Source: Thermoguttaceae bacterium (GTDB taxonomy: Bacteria > Planctomycetota > Planctomycetia > Pirellulales > Thermoguttaceae). Taken from it: a stretch of 64,000 nucleotides of DNA. The notes below the pieces were generated by a model that worked only from the letters and a program-made list of their open reading frames with translations, had not been told where the DNA came from and did not search any database. Positions 54,550-64,000 of the stretch are shown piece by piece. Positions within the stretch are counted from its first letter, which is position 1; each line of letters opens with the position of its first letter. The position numbers and the translations under genes are program-made. The stretch spans positions 124,001-188,000 of the forward strand of contig JANXBW010000004.1 in NCBI GenBank assembly GCA_025060325.1. Reading direction: 5' to 3'.

Positions 54550-55266
54550 CCCGTCATCCCGTCTTGGGGCGAAAGCCCTAGTGCCAGCCGTGCGCCCCGG
54601 GCCTCCTGCCCCTTGATGGGAAGGTACTTGAAAGACCGATGACCCCGCAGAGTCAAAGCTTCGGCGCCACCCCGGCTAACCTCCAAAACTTGCTCGCAAG
54701 TTCAGCCAGGTCTATTTCCCTTTGGCGAAGCGGTCTCTTGTCTCGTAGCGTTTTCCCCGAAACTGCTGCGCGCCTTGGCCAGCCTGCGGTATGCTTCTGC
54801 AGTACCAGGACCGCCTGATGCTCTCCAAGGTTGTGGCCGGGGCAATCCAAGGCTTCCCGTGAGCGACAAACCCGTCTTTCCATCACGTGCGGCAGTGACT
54901 GCAAAAAAAGCGGCCAAGCAGTGCACCCTCTGTTGCTTTCCCAGAACCGCCGGCGGCGAAGGTAGTGCCTCTAAGGCCGTTAGTGGAAGCGTCACGACTT
55001 ACCCCGCCTTTACCGTGGTTGCGGGTTGCATCGAGTTATCAAGCGAATCAAAATCGGAACAACCCTCGCCGAGTGGTACTCCGGAGGGTTAGGGCCCTTC
55101 CTAAGGGACTAAAGTTGGAAAGACCGGACTTGCCTTCGGCGGAAATGGGCCGACGACCTTGGGTCAACCTGGCTCGTTGACCGGGGCGTTTTGCCGTCCC
55201 AGCCATATAAAGCTTCCCGCCTCGAACGACGTTATCTCCATCCTGTAAGAGGAGGATCGCGTCGCA
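54550..55266. other. Long intergenic region
   Basis: The 717 bp between the GT2 and DUF1080 genes have no supported gene. AGGAGG lies just before the next start. Confidence 0.5.
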
Positions 55267-57717
55267 ATGACTCGCGCGCCTTTAGCTGCTTGCATAACCT
55301 TTGCTTTTATAGGAGCGTTTGCGGAAAGAAACGCGTTAGCTCAGGAACGGATGGTTCGCCTTAAGTTGACGCGACCTGATTCGTTCGTGGGGTGGGATCA
55401 CGGCGGATCAACAACGGGCTGGCAAATTGACAACGGCAAATTTGTAGCGGAAGCGCCCGCCGCTTTGCTCCTTTCAGGATGGACTTTCGGCGATTTCGAC
55501 CTGACTCTTTTCTGGTCGGTCGGACCGGGCGGCGCAGCTCAGCTTGTGCTGCCGGAAGCCCCTAAAGGAGACCAATTGCACCTAGTCCTCTCCGCTGGTG
55601 GACAATGTGGACGGCTTTCTTTTGCTGACAAAGAGCTTGCCCCGGGACGCGATCTGGGCATCAGGGCTAATCGATCAAACCGTCTCCACGTAGTGCGGAA
55701 AGGAAAGAAGCTTGAAGTGGGCATCAACGATCAGCGACTCTATGAAGCGGAACTTCCGACGGATAAGCGAGTTGGGTTAGGCATTCAGCCGCAGGCGGGG
55801 AAAGTCGCTTTCTGGGGAGTGGAAGTGGCGGAACCTGCCGGCTCCCCGATGTTTAATGGACAAGATTTCAGTGGTTGGTATACTCGGGGTGACATCCGAC
55901 GGTGGCGGTATGAAGGGGGCGAAGTCGTCCTCGCCGGCCGTGCTGGCGACTACCTCCGCACGGAAAAAACTTATGGGAATTTCCTCTGGTGCTTGGAATT
56001 CAAGATGCAAAAAGGTGGTAATTCCGGGCTTGGTTTACGCACCCCTCATGAGGGTTGGCCCACGGCCGACGGAATGGAACTCCAGTTGCTTGATACGCCC
56101 TACGACGCCCAGATTGAAGACCAGCCGATGATGGCTGTTTACGGCCATGTGCCGCCCCTCGCCCGCGCCGATCGATCTGAACAGTGGAATCGTGTTGTTG
56201 TTAAAGCCGAAGGATACATGATTTCCGCCTGGGTGAACGGTCAGCTCGTTCAACACGTAAACACATTCCATCATCCGGAGCTGCGTCATCGCCCACTTGC
56301 AGGATGGCTTGGTTTTCAGGACCACGGGGCGTGGATCCGCCTTAGGCAGGTGACATTGGCCGAGCTGCCCGAGGGGCTGGGCTTGGAAGCCTGGTATCAG
56401 CCCCAACCTCTATCTCCGCTTGCCGAGGTGCTAGACCGGCTTATCAATCCGGAGCGGCTGGCTTTGCCCACTAAGCTCACAAGCGAGCGAGTGTTTGCAG
56501 CAGTGACGGCTCCCGTGGGATCGGCTCCTGGGGAGAAGCAGGGGGGCGATGACTCGGCAAGCAGCAACGGGAGCTCGGAGTCTGGTGGCATCAATTCGAC
56601 AGTGCTAGCGGATTTTGCCGGTCCGGCTGCGCTCACCGGCTTGACTCACTTCGGAGGTCGCTGCCGGCTGCGACTATTTTTCGACGGGGAGTTGCAACCC
56701 CGGTTGGAAGTGACGCCGGATGATTGGCACATAAAGTTGCCGACCATCGGAAAGGATCGTAATCCGCTTCTGACGTGTTTACCCTTTGCGCGCCGTTTGC
56801 GGATCGAAGCGGTCGACGCTGAGCCTTGCCGATTTTACTTTGACCTGGTCCGCTTCCCAAGTCCCGAGGGTGTGACGACCTACCAGGATATCCGAACCAC
56901 GTTCCCCCGAGGTTGGTTCGAAGCCGTCAACGCCATTCTCCGGTGGTTAGGCAGTGGGCGCTACCAGGAATTCTCGCCTTACGAACGGCAAGTTTCTGAG
57001 CCGTTGACACTAGGCCCGGGGGAGCGCAAAAAAACCCTCACCATTGAAGGTAGCGGTGTCGTTCGCTCCTGGAAGCTTCAGGCGCCGCGGCGTGTCCTCG
57101 AAAATAATGACCTCTGGGTACAGATCTTCACTGACGGTCAGAAACAACCGTCGGTTGAAGCGCCGGTACGCTTCATCTTCCCAGGAGTCACCCGAAACTA
57201 CGAAAATTATGTCTTTGCCGACCAGCGGGGATTCACCCTTTTTCTGCCGATGCCGTTTGCCAAAGGATGGGAGATGTATCTTGTCAACAGAGGGGGACGC
57301 ACTCTGTCCGGCATAATCGCCAGCGCAACTGTGGACCGTAAAGGACCAAACGCCCAAGTGGGGGAGGTAGGCAGGCTTGTGGGCCGATTCTTCCCGGCTG
57401 CCACGTCTGGGGAAATCATTCGCCTATCTGGTCAAGGCCGGATCGTGGGACTTGTTTACGAAGTTCCTATTCAGGGCGACGGCGGGATCTTTTCGGTCTT
57501 GGCTGATGGTCGCCCGATAGACGGCTGGGCCTGCGACAGTGTCGACGGTTGGGTCGGCCGGGCCGGCAACTTCCGCGCACTCCTGAGTGGGCGGGAAGGC
57601 CCCTTATGCTGGCGGTTCTTTCACCTGTCTCCCATTCAATTTCGCGAATCCCTATTAGTGACCTCCGGCAACGACCTGGTCGGTCCTAGGCTCGTGTTGT
57701 ATTACTCGCTGAAGTGA
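55267..57717 (+). CDS. Exported DUF1080-DUF1080-DUF2961 fusion protein
   Basis: The 816-aa protein has a signal peptide (cleavage near NALAQE) and three modules. Residues of about 30-185 are a diverged DUF1080-type lectin-like sandwich (TTGWQIDNGKFVAEAP). Residues 195-365 are a clear DUF1080 (MFNGQDFSGWYTRGD, NFLWCLEFKMQKGGNSGLGLRTP, GFQDHGAWIRLRQV). Residues of about 440-816 resemble DUF2961 (LADFAGPAALTGLTHFGGRCRLRLFFDGE; FTLFLPMPFAKGWEMYLVNRGG). DUF1080 includes 3-keto-disaccharide hydrolases, and DUF2961 enzymes act on plant or microbial glycans. A periplasmic polysaccharide role is inferred. AGGAGG upstream supports the ATG. Confidence 0.82.
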   Translation: MTRAPLAACITFAFIGAFAERNALAQERMVRLKLTRPDSFVGWDHGGSTTGWQIDNGKFVAEAPAALLLSGWTFGDFDLTLFWSVGPGGAAQLVLPEAPKGDQLHLVLSAGGQCGRLSFADKELAPGRDLGIRANRSNRLHVVRKGKKLEVGINDQRLYEAELPTDKRVGLGIQPQAGKVAFWGVEVAEPAGSPMFNGQDFSGWYTRGDIRRWRYEGGEVVLAGRAGDYLRTEKTYGNFLWCLEFKMQKGGNSGLGLRTPHEGWPTADGMELQLLDTPYDAQIEDQPMMAVYGHVPPLARADRSEQWNRVVVKAEGYMISAWVNGQLVQHVNTFHHPELRHRPLAGWLGFQDHGAWIRLRQVTLAELPEGLGLEAWYQPQPLSPLAEVLDRLINPERLALPTKLTSERVFAAVTAPVGSAPGEKQGGDDSASSNGSSESGGINSTVLADFAGPAALTGLTHFGGRCRLRLFFDGELQPRLEVTPDDWHIKLPTIGKDRNPLLTCLPFARRLRIEAVDAEPCRFYFDLVRFPSPEGVTTYQDIRTTFPRGWFEAVNAILRWLGSGRYQEFSPYERQVSEPLTLGPGERKKTLTIEGSGVVRSWKLQAPRRVLENNDLWVQIFTDGQKQPSVEAPVRFIFPGVTRNYENYVFADQRGFTLFLPMPFAKGWEMYLVNRGGRTLSGIIASATVDRKGPNAQVGEVGRLVGRFFPAATSGEIIRLSGQGRIVGLVYEVPIQGDGGIFSVLADGRPIDGWACDSVDGWVGRAGNFRALLSGREGPLCWRFFHLSPIQFRESLLVTSGNDLVGPRLVLYYSLK

Positions 57718-58308
57718 ACCGCGCAGGACTTCAGGGCAAGGGGCCCGATCAATTTGCAAGAAAGCTTAGTGAGCTGAGGGGCGTGATACCCCGGGGGATG
57801 CGGGGGATTTGTCTTTACTCGGCCAGCGGTCTAAAGCGTACTCCTCGCGGATTGAGCCCAGGGATTGCCGAGGCCTGCTCTCACCACCCCCGGAAGAAGG
57901 CCCGCACGTAACCCCCGCCACATTGGCCGGAAATTACTTTCGAAGCTTGGAAGAAGCCTCCCGAAAGACATTGTTTCCAAATCTACTAATCTTTAGGGGA
58001 GGCACCGGGCCTGGCTGGTGCTTGAGTCTTTAAACCGGTAGGGTTTCCGCTTGCTGAATATTTCCCTTGCTGAATATTTCCGAAGGGGGCTGATTCCCTG
58101 GCATCCACCCCTGAACGTATGGAAAAGACCCCCACAGGTGGGTAAAATTCTGCGACCTTGGCATCCGGGTTAATTGGGCGGATCCCATTGCCCGAGCAAC
58201 ACCTTAAGCGGGGCGACCCTCTGTGGCTGGAAATACGGACGGGCGATTACCCGGAGAATAATTGCCTGGTTGCGGTAATTGCCAGACGGAGCTTGTCGAA
58301 AGGTGAGC
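57718..58308. other. Intergenic with tandem repeat
   Basis: The 591 bp upstream of the histidine kinase hold a perfect tandem 16-bp repeat at 58050-58081 and no supported gene. Confidence 0.55.
58050..58081. repeat. Perfect tandem 2 x 16-bp direct repeat
   Basis: CTTGCTGAATATTTCC occurs twice back to back (58050-58065 and 58066-58081), about 230 bp upstream of a histidine kinase gene. It could be a tandem binding site, possibly for the NarL-type regulator encoded downstream, or a simple duplication. Confidence 0.6.
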
Positions 58309-58950
58309 GTGGGACGGCTTCAACGGGAAAACCAGTTCCATAAATCTCTTCTCGAATTGGCGTTTGAGTTGCACGACGGGCCCACGCAAATCCTCTCGGC
58401 CGCTTTGATGGATCTAGAGGCGGCTCTGGGCACACGCGATCTGCCCGAGGACGCCGTCGTTAGAATCCGCGCCGCTCAGGCAAAACTCCGCTCGGGGCTG
58501 GCGGACCTCCGCCGGCTTATCCGCGCATTGGAAGGCGAGAACTTTCTCCCGCACCAAACCCGGAGTTTAGCTGAGCTCGTCCAGGAACTTGCCGATGACC
58601 TTCGGCTACGAGAGGTGACAGTCCGGGTGGCCATGCACGGTCGTCTTGAGGTGGTGCCCGGCACGACCACCAACCAGGCGTGGCGCATCATCCAGGAGGC
58701 AACAAGTAACGCGCTTCGCCACGGCAAAGCAAAAACGATCTGGCTCAGTGCCTTGGTGGTTGGGGAGACGCTTCAGATTTGCGTGCGCGACTTTGGGGTG
58801 GGTTTTGAGCCGGAGAAAACATGTGTTCACGGCATAGGGCTTCGCTCGATGGCGGAGCGGGCCGCCCGCCGAGGCGGGCAACTCTGGGTAGAAAGCTCGC
58901 CAGGGCGAGGCACTCGCGTCTTTGCCGAGCTACCGATTAGCTCGTGGTAA
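58309..58950 (+). CDS. NarL-type (HisKA_3) soluble sensor histidine kinase
   Basis: The 213-aa kinase has the HisKA_3 box FELHDGPTQILSAALMDLE (phosphoacceptor His22 from this start). A dimerisation helix and a HATPase domain follow, with EATSNALRHGKAKTI, RDFGVGF and HGIGLRSMAERAARRGGQLWVESSPGRGT. There is no membrane segment or sensor domain. A GTG at 58309 with AAAGG five bases upstream is chosen; a GTG at 58303 and a TTG at 58279 are possible. The response regulator gene starts 229 bp downstream, so they form a pair. Confidence 0.88.
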   Translation: MGRLQRENQFHKSLLELAFELHDGPTQILSAALMDLEAALGTRDLPEDAVVRIRAAQAKLRSGLADLRRLIRALEGENFLPHQTRSLAELVQELADDLRLREVTVRVAMHGRLEVVPGTTTNQAWRIIQEATSNALRHGKAKTIWLSALVVGETLQICVRDFGVGFEPEKTCVHGIGLRSMAERAARRGGQLWVESSPGRGTRVFAELPISSW

Positions 58951-59179
58951 GACTTGGCCCTTCCAACCTGTTTACACACTGGGTACAAAAGGTGGCGATC
59001 TTACAAACGTACACGAACGGCCGCGTGACTATCACGCACGGAGGCTTGTGGCGGGTTTGGCGAGCTAACAAGTGTTCAGCCTTTAAAGTTTGCCGGGCTT
59101 TCACGCAGTATCAGAACTGAAAACTTGAACCGTAACCTGACACCGGGTAACTAGTTTTGCTCCGAGTGAGGAGGCACTT

Positions 59180-59833
59180 ATGACTCAGCGGTCAAAGGAA
59201 AGCAAGATTCGACTCCTTATCGCCGATGACCACGAGATGGTGCGGATTGGGCTGCGGACCATGCTTGCCGACACCAATATCGAGGTGGTAGCCGAGGTTG
59301 CCACCGGTGAGGCGGCCGTCAACTATGTTTCCCAGCATCCTGTGGATGTTGTCCTTCTTGACCTGCGGATGCCAGACGGTGACGGCTTAAGCGCTTTGGC
59401 TCGCATGAAGTTGGCAAAACCGGAACTGCCGGTTGTGATCCTTTCTAATTACGACAATCCGAGCTTCATTGCCCGCGCCGTAGCTTTAGGGGCCAACGCA
59501 TTCCTGCTGAAAGATTGCAGCCGCGAAAAGCTTATCGACACGATTCAGCGGGCCGCCAAAAAGGAAAGCTTGTGGACGCGGGAGGAGCTCCGTCGAATCA
59601 CAGGCGCGCTAGCAGCTCCCCGACCGGCCTCCGATATTGACGTCCCACTGACTGAACGGGAATTCTTGGTATTGCGGCACGTGGCCAATGGCTTGACAAA
59701 TAAGGAAATTGCCGAAGCGATGAAGATCAGCTACGAAACGGTCAAGGAGCACGTTCAGCACATATTGCGAAAGCTTGGTGTTTCCGACCGAACTCAAGCC
59801 GCCGTGTGGGCCGTCCGGAAGAACCTTGTCTAG
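59180..59833 (+). CDS. NarL/FixJ-family response regulator
   Basis: The 217-aa protein has a receiver domain (LLIADDHEMVRIGL; phosphoacceptor Asp61 in VVLLDLRMPDGDG; conserved Ser in VILSNYD; Lys in FLLKD). A LuxR-type helix-turn-helix at about 155-215 follows (LTEREFLVLRHVANGLTNKEIAEAMKISYETVKEHVQHILRKLGVSDRTQA). It should bind DNA as a dimer when phosphorylated by the kinase encoded just upstream. GAGGAGG-like purines (gaggag) before the ATG act as ribosome binding site. Targets are not shown; the tandem repeat at 58050 is one candidate. Confidence 0.95.
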   Translation: MTQRSKESKIRLLIADDHEMVRIGLRTMLADTNIEVVAEVATGEAAVNYVSQHPVDVVLLDLRMPDGDGLSALARMKLAKPELPVVILSNYDNPSFIARAVALGANAFLLKDCSREKLIDTIQRAAKKESLWTREELRRITGALAAPRPASDIDVPLTEREFLVLRHVANGLTNKEIAEAMKISYETVKEHVQHILRKLGVSDRTQAAVWAVRKNLV

Positions 59834-60117
59834 CAGCGTTAACACCCAGGGTTGCGGGCCAAGTCGGCGGCGTTGAGCCAGGATTGATTCCGTCGCTTAA
59901 GCCCTGCGCCCCATGGCCATCCTTATGGGCCCGCCCTCTCGTCAAAATAATCCCCAATTTAAAGCTGGCAGAGGTGGAAATCGGTAGATCCCTCTGCTAA
60001 ACCATCTATGTCTTCCGCTTGCCATGTTCGGATAACGCGATGACATTTACCAAATGAAGGCGAGGTGCTTCAAGATCGGCGTAAACGCTTGCTGGAACGA
60101 GGCGAAGGAACCGCTTT

Positions 60118-61503
60118 ATGGCCAAACCCACGGACATTCGGATTGTGGACATATCCGCCAGCACCGCGCGGTATGCTTATCGAGCGCCTGTAAAATTCGG
60201 TGGCCGGGTGGTCACTGATGCCCTCATTTTCGATGTCGAGGTAGTGGTGGAAACTCGCTCGGGGAAGCGTGGCCGCGGTTTCGGCTCCATGCCGATGGGC
60301 AATATCTGGGCCTGGCCGTCGACCAAAGTGCCAACCGACCAGACCCTTCAGGCCATGGTTGCTTTAGCCAATCGTGTAGTGGCAGAGGCAGGTCGGTTTG
60401 TTGACGAAGGTCACCCTTTGGAAATCACCCATTCACTCGGCCAAAGTTACAATCGGCTGGCCGAGCAGGTAGCAAGGGAGCTCAATCTGCCGGAGCCAAT
60501 CCCCCGGCTTGCGCAACTGGTGGCCGCCAGCCCCACCGAAGCTGCTATTTTTGACGCACAAGGAAAGGCAGTAGGGGAAAACTGCTATAACCTGCTCGGG
60601 CCCACATTCGTCAACTACGATTTGGCCCACTACCTCAGCGCAGAGTTTGCTGGCGAGTACCTGGATCAGTACACCTTGCGCCAGCCCAAGCCGCGAATGC
60701 CGCTTTATCATTTAATTGGGGCGCTTGACCCCCTCACGCCGGCCGAGGTCACCCAGCCCATTGGCGACGGGCTTCCCGAGACCTTAGGCGAGTGGATCCT
60801 TTACAATGGGCTTACCCATCTAAAAGTAAAACTTGCCGGCGATGACCTCCGCTGGGATATTGACCGAATGCTTTCCGTGGAGAAAGTAGCGGCCGAGGCC
60901 CAACGGAAGCGTGGGTGCCACCAGTGGTGGTATTCCGCAGACTTTAACGAGCGCTGCCCTAACGTCGACTATGTACTTGAGTTTCTGGCCAAGGTGAAGG
61001 AGTCTTCCCCGGAAGCGTTCGATCGCCTGCAATATATCGAACAACCCACTCACCGGGACCTCGCAGCCCATCCGGAAAACCGAATGCACCAAGCTGCGCG
61101 GATCAAGCCGGTCGTCATTGACGAGTCGCTTGTCGACTTTGAAAGCCTGCTTCTTGCTCGGCAGCTTGGTTATTCCGGAGTGGCCTTAAAAGCTTGTAAA
61201 GGCCATAGCGAAGCTTTGCTTGCTGCCGCTGCTGCACAAAAGTATAAGATGTTCCTCTGCGTTCAGGATCTGACGTGCCCCGGCTATTCCTTCTTGCACT
61301 CCGCTAGCTTATCCGCGCGTATTCCCGGCGTGGCGGCCATCGAAGGCAATGCCCGGCAATATTGTCCGGCGGCTAACCGGGGGTGGGAGGAGGCTTATCC
61401 CACGATGTTCCGTATCACAGACGGAACTGTGGGAACCGAGGTCCTGTGCGGACCGGGACTCGGCTTTCGCCATTTAAGAGAGCTGGGAATCTCAGCTTCC
61501 TAA
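60118..61503 (+). CDS. Enolase-superfamily enzyme (mandelate racemase/muconate cycloisomerase type)
   Basis: The 461-aa protein has the capping domain followed by the TIM barrel. Candidate active-site residues are Lys236 and Lys238 (HLKVKLAGDD), metal ligands Asp275 (YSADFNE), Glu309 (QYIEQP) and Asp335/Glu336 (VVIDESL), and Lys358 (VALKACKGHSEALL). These match the KxK-D-E-D/E-K pattern of muconate-cycloisomerase-like members that abstract an alpha proton from a carboxylate. At 461 aa it is longer than most (about 370). The substrate is unknown; sugar acid dehydration or racemisation is possible. Planctomycete genomes commonly carry such genes. Confidence 0.88.
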   Translation: MAKPTDIRIVDISASTARYAYRAPVKFGGRVVTDALIFDVEVVVETRSGKRGRGFGSMPMGNIWAWPSTKVPTDQTLQAMVALANRVVAEAGRFVDEGHPLEITHSLGQSYNRLAEQVARELNLPEPIPRLAQLVAASPTEAAIFDAQGKAVGENCYNLLGPTFVNYDLAHYLSAEFAGEYLDQYTLRQPKPRMPLYHLIGALDPLTPAEVTQPIGDGLPETLGEWILYNGLTHLKVKLAGDDLRWDIDRMLSVEKVAAEAQRKRGCHQWWYSADFNERCPNVDYVLEFLAKVKESSPEAFDRLQYIEQPTHRDLAAHPENRMHQAARIKPVVIDESLVDFESLLLARQLGYSGVALKACKGHSEALLAAAAAQKYKMFLCVQDLTCPGYSFLHSASLSARIPGVAAIEGNARQYCPAANRGWEEAYPTMFRITDGTVGTEVLCGPGLGFRHLRELGISAS

Positions 61504-61819
61504 GCGGCCAGGTTGGCCATCAGATGCTCGCTCGGGAGCCCTGTTTGATCATCCGTTCACGTGTGGCGGTAACTGCCCAGCTGCCTTCCTGGGAATTGCC
61601 GGTCACCCGGCGTACCACGACAAGTCGTTTAAACCTCCCACCCATGGACGTGTACTTCGCACTGCCGGGATACGGGCCAATCGGGCCACCGCCTCTAGTG
61701 CCACGGCGCAAAGCAAGTCTCACACAGGAGTTAGGCTTGCTTTCCTAGTGGTCTTGGCAACCGGGGACCTCCTTTCCCCGGAGAGCTGTCAAGAGCGCTT
61801 GCCCCGAATGGGGAATCTT
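61504..61819. other. Convergent intergenic region with hairpin
   Basis: The 316 bp between convergent genes include the 7-bp stem CCGGGGA/TCCCCGG at 61761-61781. The stem lacks a T-run and is terminator-like at best. Confidence 0.5.
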
Positions 61820-62737
61820 TTACTCGATGACCGACTCGCCCTTTCCACGGGTGCTAAGGGACCTGTAGACGGCTAGATCTATAGTATCCCGAACGAAGCG
61901 CACTGACCCGTCCCCAAAAACGAAATTAGCCCCGCCCGGATGAAAACTCGAGAAGCCGTGGGCATGAGGTCCACGATAATTCAGTTTGACTTCGGTCGAG
62001 CCTAATATCATCCCGGGGAAGCACTCGTTGCCAGGCGGTGTGCCGACCCACGTGGCATAGCCCCGATCGGATGCCCGCTCGCCTGCCAGGAATGTTTGGC
62101 TCAGTCCGTCAGTAACCTGGGCCAAGTCAAGAAAGCTGTTATGGAATAACACGCCATCCCCGCGGCATTGGTTGCCAATGGGCAGATCGGCGCAAACGTG
62201 AAGATCGTCGGGGCCGAAGTTGCCCACATAGTTTGAGGTTGCAAACTCAAGATCCTCCCCCGGGTGGCTACCGTGATCCTCGTCAGCCAAGTCATGTAAA
62301 TGAAATGTATCTTGGCCGGTGTCCGACGGGCACCGATAGATTGGCACTTTAAAAACTCTCGCCGTAGCATGCAAATCCTCGGTTACCCAACGGCGATAGT
62401 CGATCAAGTTCTTCTCGATATTGGCTTGTTCTAGAAACGGAAGTATAACCGCCGCCCACGCCCAGCCCGTTGGGCCGGAGGTATAGGGGCGCCACGGCAT
62501 TGCGGGATCGACGCCCACCCAGGCGGCAGGCAATCGCCTATAAACATCATGATACATTTGCAAAGCTAAACCAATCTGCCTCAGGTTGTTGGAGCACTGT
62601 GCTCGCCTGGCTGCCTCTCGAGCCGCTTGAACCGCCGGTAATAGAAGACCAATAAGCAGCCCGATAATCGCGATCACAACCAGTAGTTCCACAAGCGTAA
62701 ATCCGTGCCGGTGCAAATCGTGAGACCGCCGGTTCAT
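61820..62737 (-). CDS. Second DUF1559 protein with type IV pilin-like N-terminus
   Basis: The 305-aa protein starts [19 protein letters not shown]; the prepilin cleavage is before Phe in GFTLVE, followed by the long hydrophobic helix and [18 protein letters not shown]. The DUF1559 body has [20 protein letters not shown] and the C-terminal [24 protein letters not shown]. It is clearly a paralogue of the protein at 46439-47416. The ATG at 62737 places the leader at the normal length. Unlike the first copy, it has no regulatory-domain lipoprotein gene beside it. Confidence 0.93.
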   Translation of the reverse strand: MNRRSHDLHRHGFTLVELLVVIAIIGLLIGLLLPAVQAAREAARRAQCSNNLRQIGLALQMYHDVYRRLPAAWVGVDPAMPWRPYTSGPTGWAWAAVILPFLEQANIEKNLIDYRRWVTEDLHATARVFKVPIYRCPSDTGQDTFHLHDLADEDHGSHPGEDLEFATSNYVGNFGPDDLHVCADLPIGNQCRGDGVLFHNSFLDLAQVTDGLSQTFLAGERASDRGYATWVGTPPGNECFPGMILGSTEVKLNYRGPHAHGFSSFHPGGANFVFGDGSVRFVRDTIDLAVYRSLSTRGKGESVIE

Positions 62738-63171
62738 CGTCTTCGCCTCCGCCGTCAATGTAGTATCAGCTGGTTTACCCGATTTCTTAGGTAGTCAACT
62801 GAGTGGTTGACAAAGCCTGGACAGAGGGGAACTTTGTTTTTGCCCAAGGACCCTGGGAGCAAACGGACTTAACTGATCGGATGGACAGGTTCCGTACTAG
62901 AAGGCTTGCGATGCAATCAGCTCTGCCAGGCCGAGCGTACCGCCGATCATGGTTTTGAACTAGACTCCGGGAAGTGGTAGCCCACTACCCGCCCATGAGA
63001 TCACTGCGGCACGACTCATCCAGCGATGCCTTCAAGGGATTTTGGCCGGCCCAACTGACTTCGGTTCTTGCCGAACCGGGCAAAGCCGAAGACACGCATC
63101 AGACCAGCGTCTTTCGGGCGTGCTCGGGCGGCAAACCTAGCAAACTCCTACGTCCCTAGGCCGGCGAAAAG
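62738..63171. other. Intergenic, nothing recognised
   Basis: The 434 bp upstream of the DUF1559 gene presumably include its promoter. No gene is supported. Confidence 0.45.
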
Positions 63172-63651
63172 TCACGCAAACAAGACAAGCGGAGGCGCCC
63201 GGCTGAGGTATCCCCGGGGGAAGTCACCGGGAGAAACCGGGAGATCTACTGGCGAAAAAGACCATGCGCTAAATCGCTCACTTGGAAGGAGAGGTTTAAG
63301 CGAGCAAATCGACTTAAGTGCCAAGAACTGGCAACTGGGGCAGTCAAGCACAACCCACGCCAGATCTTTGCCGGCGGGTGCCTCGGCACGGATCGCGCAA
63401 TCGGTCAAACAAAAAGAATAAGCGGGAGCTGGCCCCCTAAAACCTTCCGGCCGAAACACTCCGGAGCACCACCCAGGACATGCCGAAGAGGGATTCCGCG
63501 GGAAAACCGAATGCTGACTTAAATCCCCCGTGGAGCGCCGGGCGAATTTCCCAGAAAAATCGTGAAAATGGAAAACATTACTGACAAAGAGGGCGGCCAC
63601 GTAGCCAAGCACTGCCAACCATCGTAGAGTCTTGCGGCTACTGGCTGCCAT
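63172..63651 (-). CDS. Short exported protein, DUF2946-like layout
   Basis: The 159-aa protein has an N-terminal hydrophobic segment (LRWLAVLGYVAALFVSNVF), then HFHDF, several Cys including CPGWC and DCPSCQFLAL, and a C-terminal RAPP. A hydrophobic start, a His pair, a C-x2-C and a terminal R-A-P-P are also the order of features in DUF2946-type proteins, some of which are linked to metal handling. This is a resemblance, not a firm assignment. The ATG at 63651 is chosen over a TTG eight codons earlier. Confidence 0.55.
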   Translation of the reverse strand: MAASSRKTLRWLAVLGYVAALFVSNVFHFHDFSGKFARRSTGDLSQHSVFPRNPSSACPGWCSGVFRPEGFRGPAPAYSFCLTDCAIRAEAPAGKDLAWVVLDCPSCQFLALKSICSLKPLLPSERFSAWSFSPVDLPVSPGDFPRGYLSRAPPLVLFA

Positions 63652-64000
63652 GATGCGATTTCCGCGAGGTGACAAATTCGCAGATTGCTTGTCGGCTCAA
63701 ATGAGAATTAAAAAGCCCCGGAGAGATCACGAAACCACCGAAAAGGGGACAACGTTCCTACCGGTCCTTAGTTGCCCGACTTCGTTCTTGTGGCGGCGGC
63801 CCCGGTATCGGCTGCGACTTCGGTGACATTTTTTCGGCTAGACGACCGAGAGTCAAACGACTGCCAGCGCACGAGGTTGAGCACTTTCTTAAAGGCTTCC
63901 CCGGCGCACGGCCCCTGCGGGGAAACCTCGCGGGCGCCCTTGAAAGGGCAAGGGTAGGCTTGAAAAGAAAACCACGGGGGTAAAAAATGGTGGATTTCGC
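63652..64000. other. Window end, no gene seen
   Basis: The last 349 bp presumably hold the promoter of the short exported protein. No supported gene or structure is seen. Confidence 0.4.

Noticed and set aside
54775-55092. 105-aa plus-strand open frame
   Set aside because: No family features or ribosome binding site. Ala/Ser/Pro-rich, as expected from random GC-rich sequence.
61761-61781. CCGGGGA/TCCCCGG hairpin as a terminator
   Set aside because: A perfect 7-bp stem but no T-run on either strand, so terminator function is not supported.
1-64000. CRISPR arrays, transposases, phage genes, tRNA and rRNA genes
   Set aside because: None was recognised on either strand. A tool such as a tRNA scanner could still find one that I missed by eye.

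Overview
The window is most likely a chromosomal segment of a planctomycete, probably of the thermophilic Pirellulales/Thermogutta type. The evidence is two DUF1559 pilin-like proteins, a TIGR03000-domain protein, a DUF1080/DUF2961 protein, a ceramidase-like protein and many proline-rich lipoproteins next to ordinary housekeeping genes, with GC in the high fifties and long intergenic spacers. I see no rRNA, tRNA, CRISPR array, transposase or phage gene. The genus is an inference from these families.

Layout. 1-4.7 kb: start of a sugar-type ABC ATPase (leaves the window), an RluA-type pseudouridine synthase, Maf, a TPR protein and a membrane-anchored methyltransferase. 4.9-8.7 kb: three minus-strand exported proteins, two of them related to each other. 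9.3-11.3 kb: pdxA and a nucleoside-phosphorylase-like gene. 11.5-18.8 kb: TIGR03000 protein, asd, truA, a GT4 glycosyltransferase, an atypical Ser/Thr kinase and accA. 18.8-19.4 kb: noncoding, with a strong dif candidate. 19.4-26.4 kb: cvpA-like, dtd, KDPG aldolase, holA, a large lipoprotein, a ROK kinase and a DUF2905 protein. 26.7-31.4 kb: an ADP-heptose/LPS-core operon (gmhA, a degenerate hldE-like gene, a GT9 heptosyltransferase, a GT4). 32.3-39.2 kb: priA, nadD, a histidine kinase and a ceramidase-like protein. 39.3-46.2 kb: trkH, aroB and the EF-P beta-lysylation set epmA, efp, epmB. 46.4-49.8 kb: DUF1559 protein, small lipoprotein, disordered exported protein. 50.8-64 kb: an MMPL exporter coupled to a GT2, a DUF1080-DUF1080-DUF2961 protein, a NarL-type two-component pair, an enolase-superfamily enzyme, a second DUF1559 protein and a short exported protein.

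Most notable result. The octamer GGGNAGGG, identical to the E. coli FtsK-orienting sequence KOPS, is strongly polar here. By eye I count 16 copies on the plus strand and 4 on the minus strand left of 19.0 kb, and 15 on the minus strand and 1 on the plus strand right of it, so 31 of 36 point inward. At the switch, 19003-19030, lies a 28-bp dif-like site whose 17-bp core matches E. coli dif at 15 positions, inside a convergent intergenic region. The window therefore probably spans the replication terminus and chromosome dimer resolution site. Several motif clusters lie inside genes, in loops or linkers that appear unconserved.
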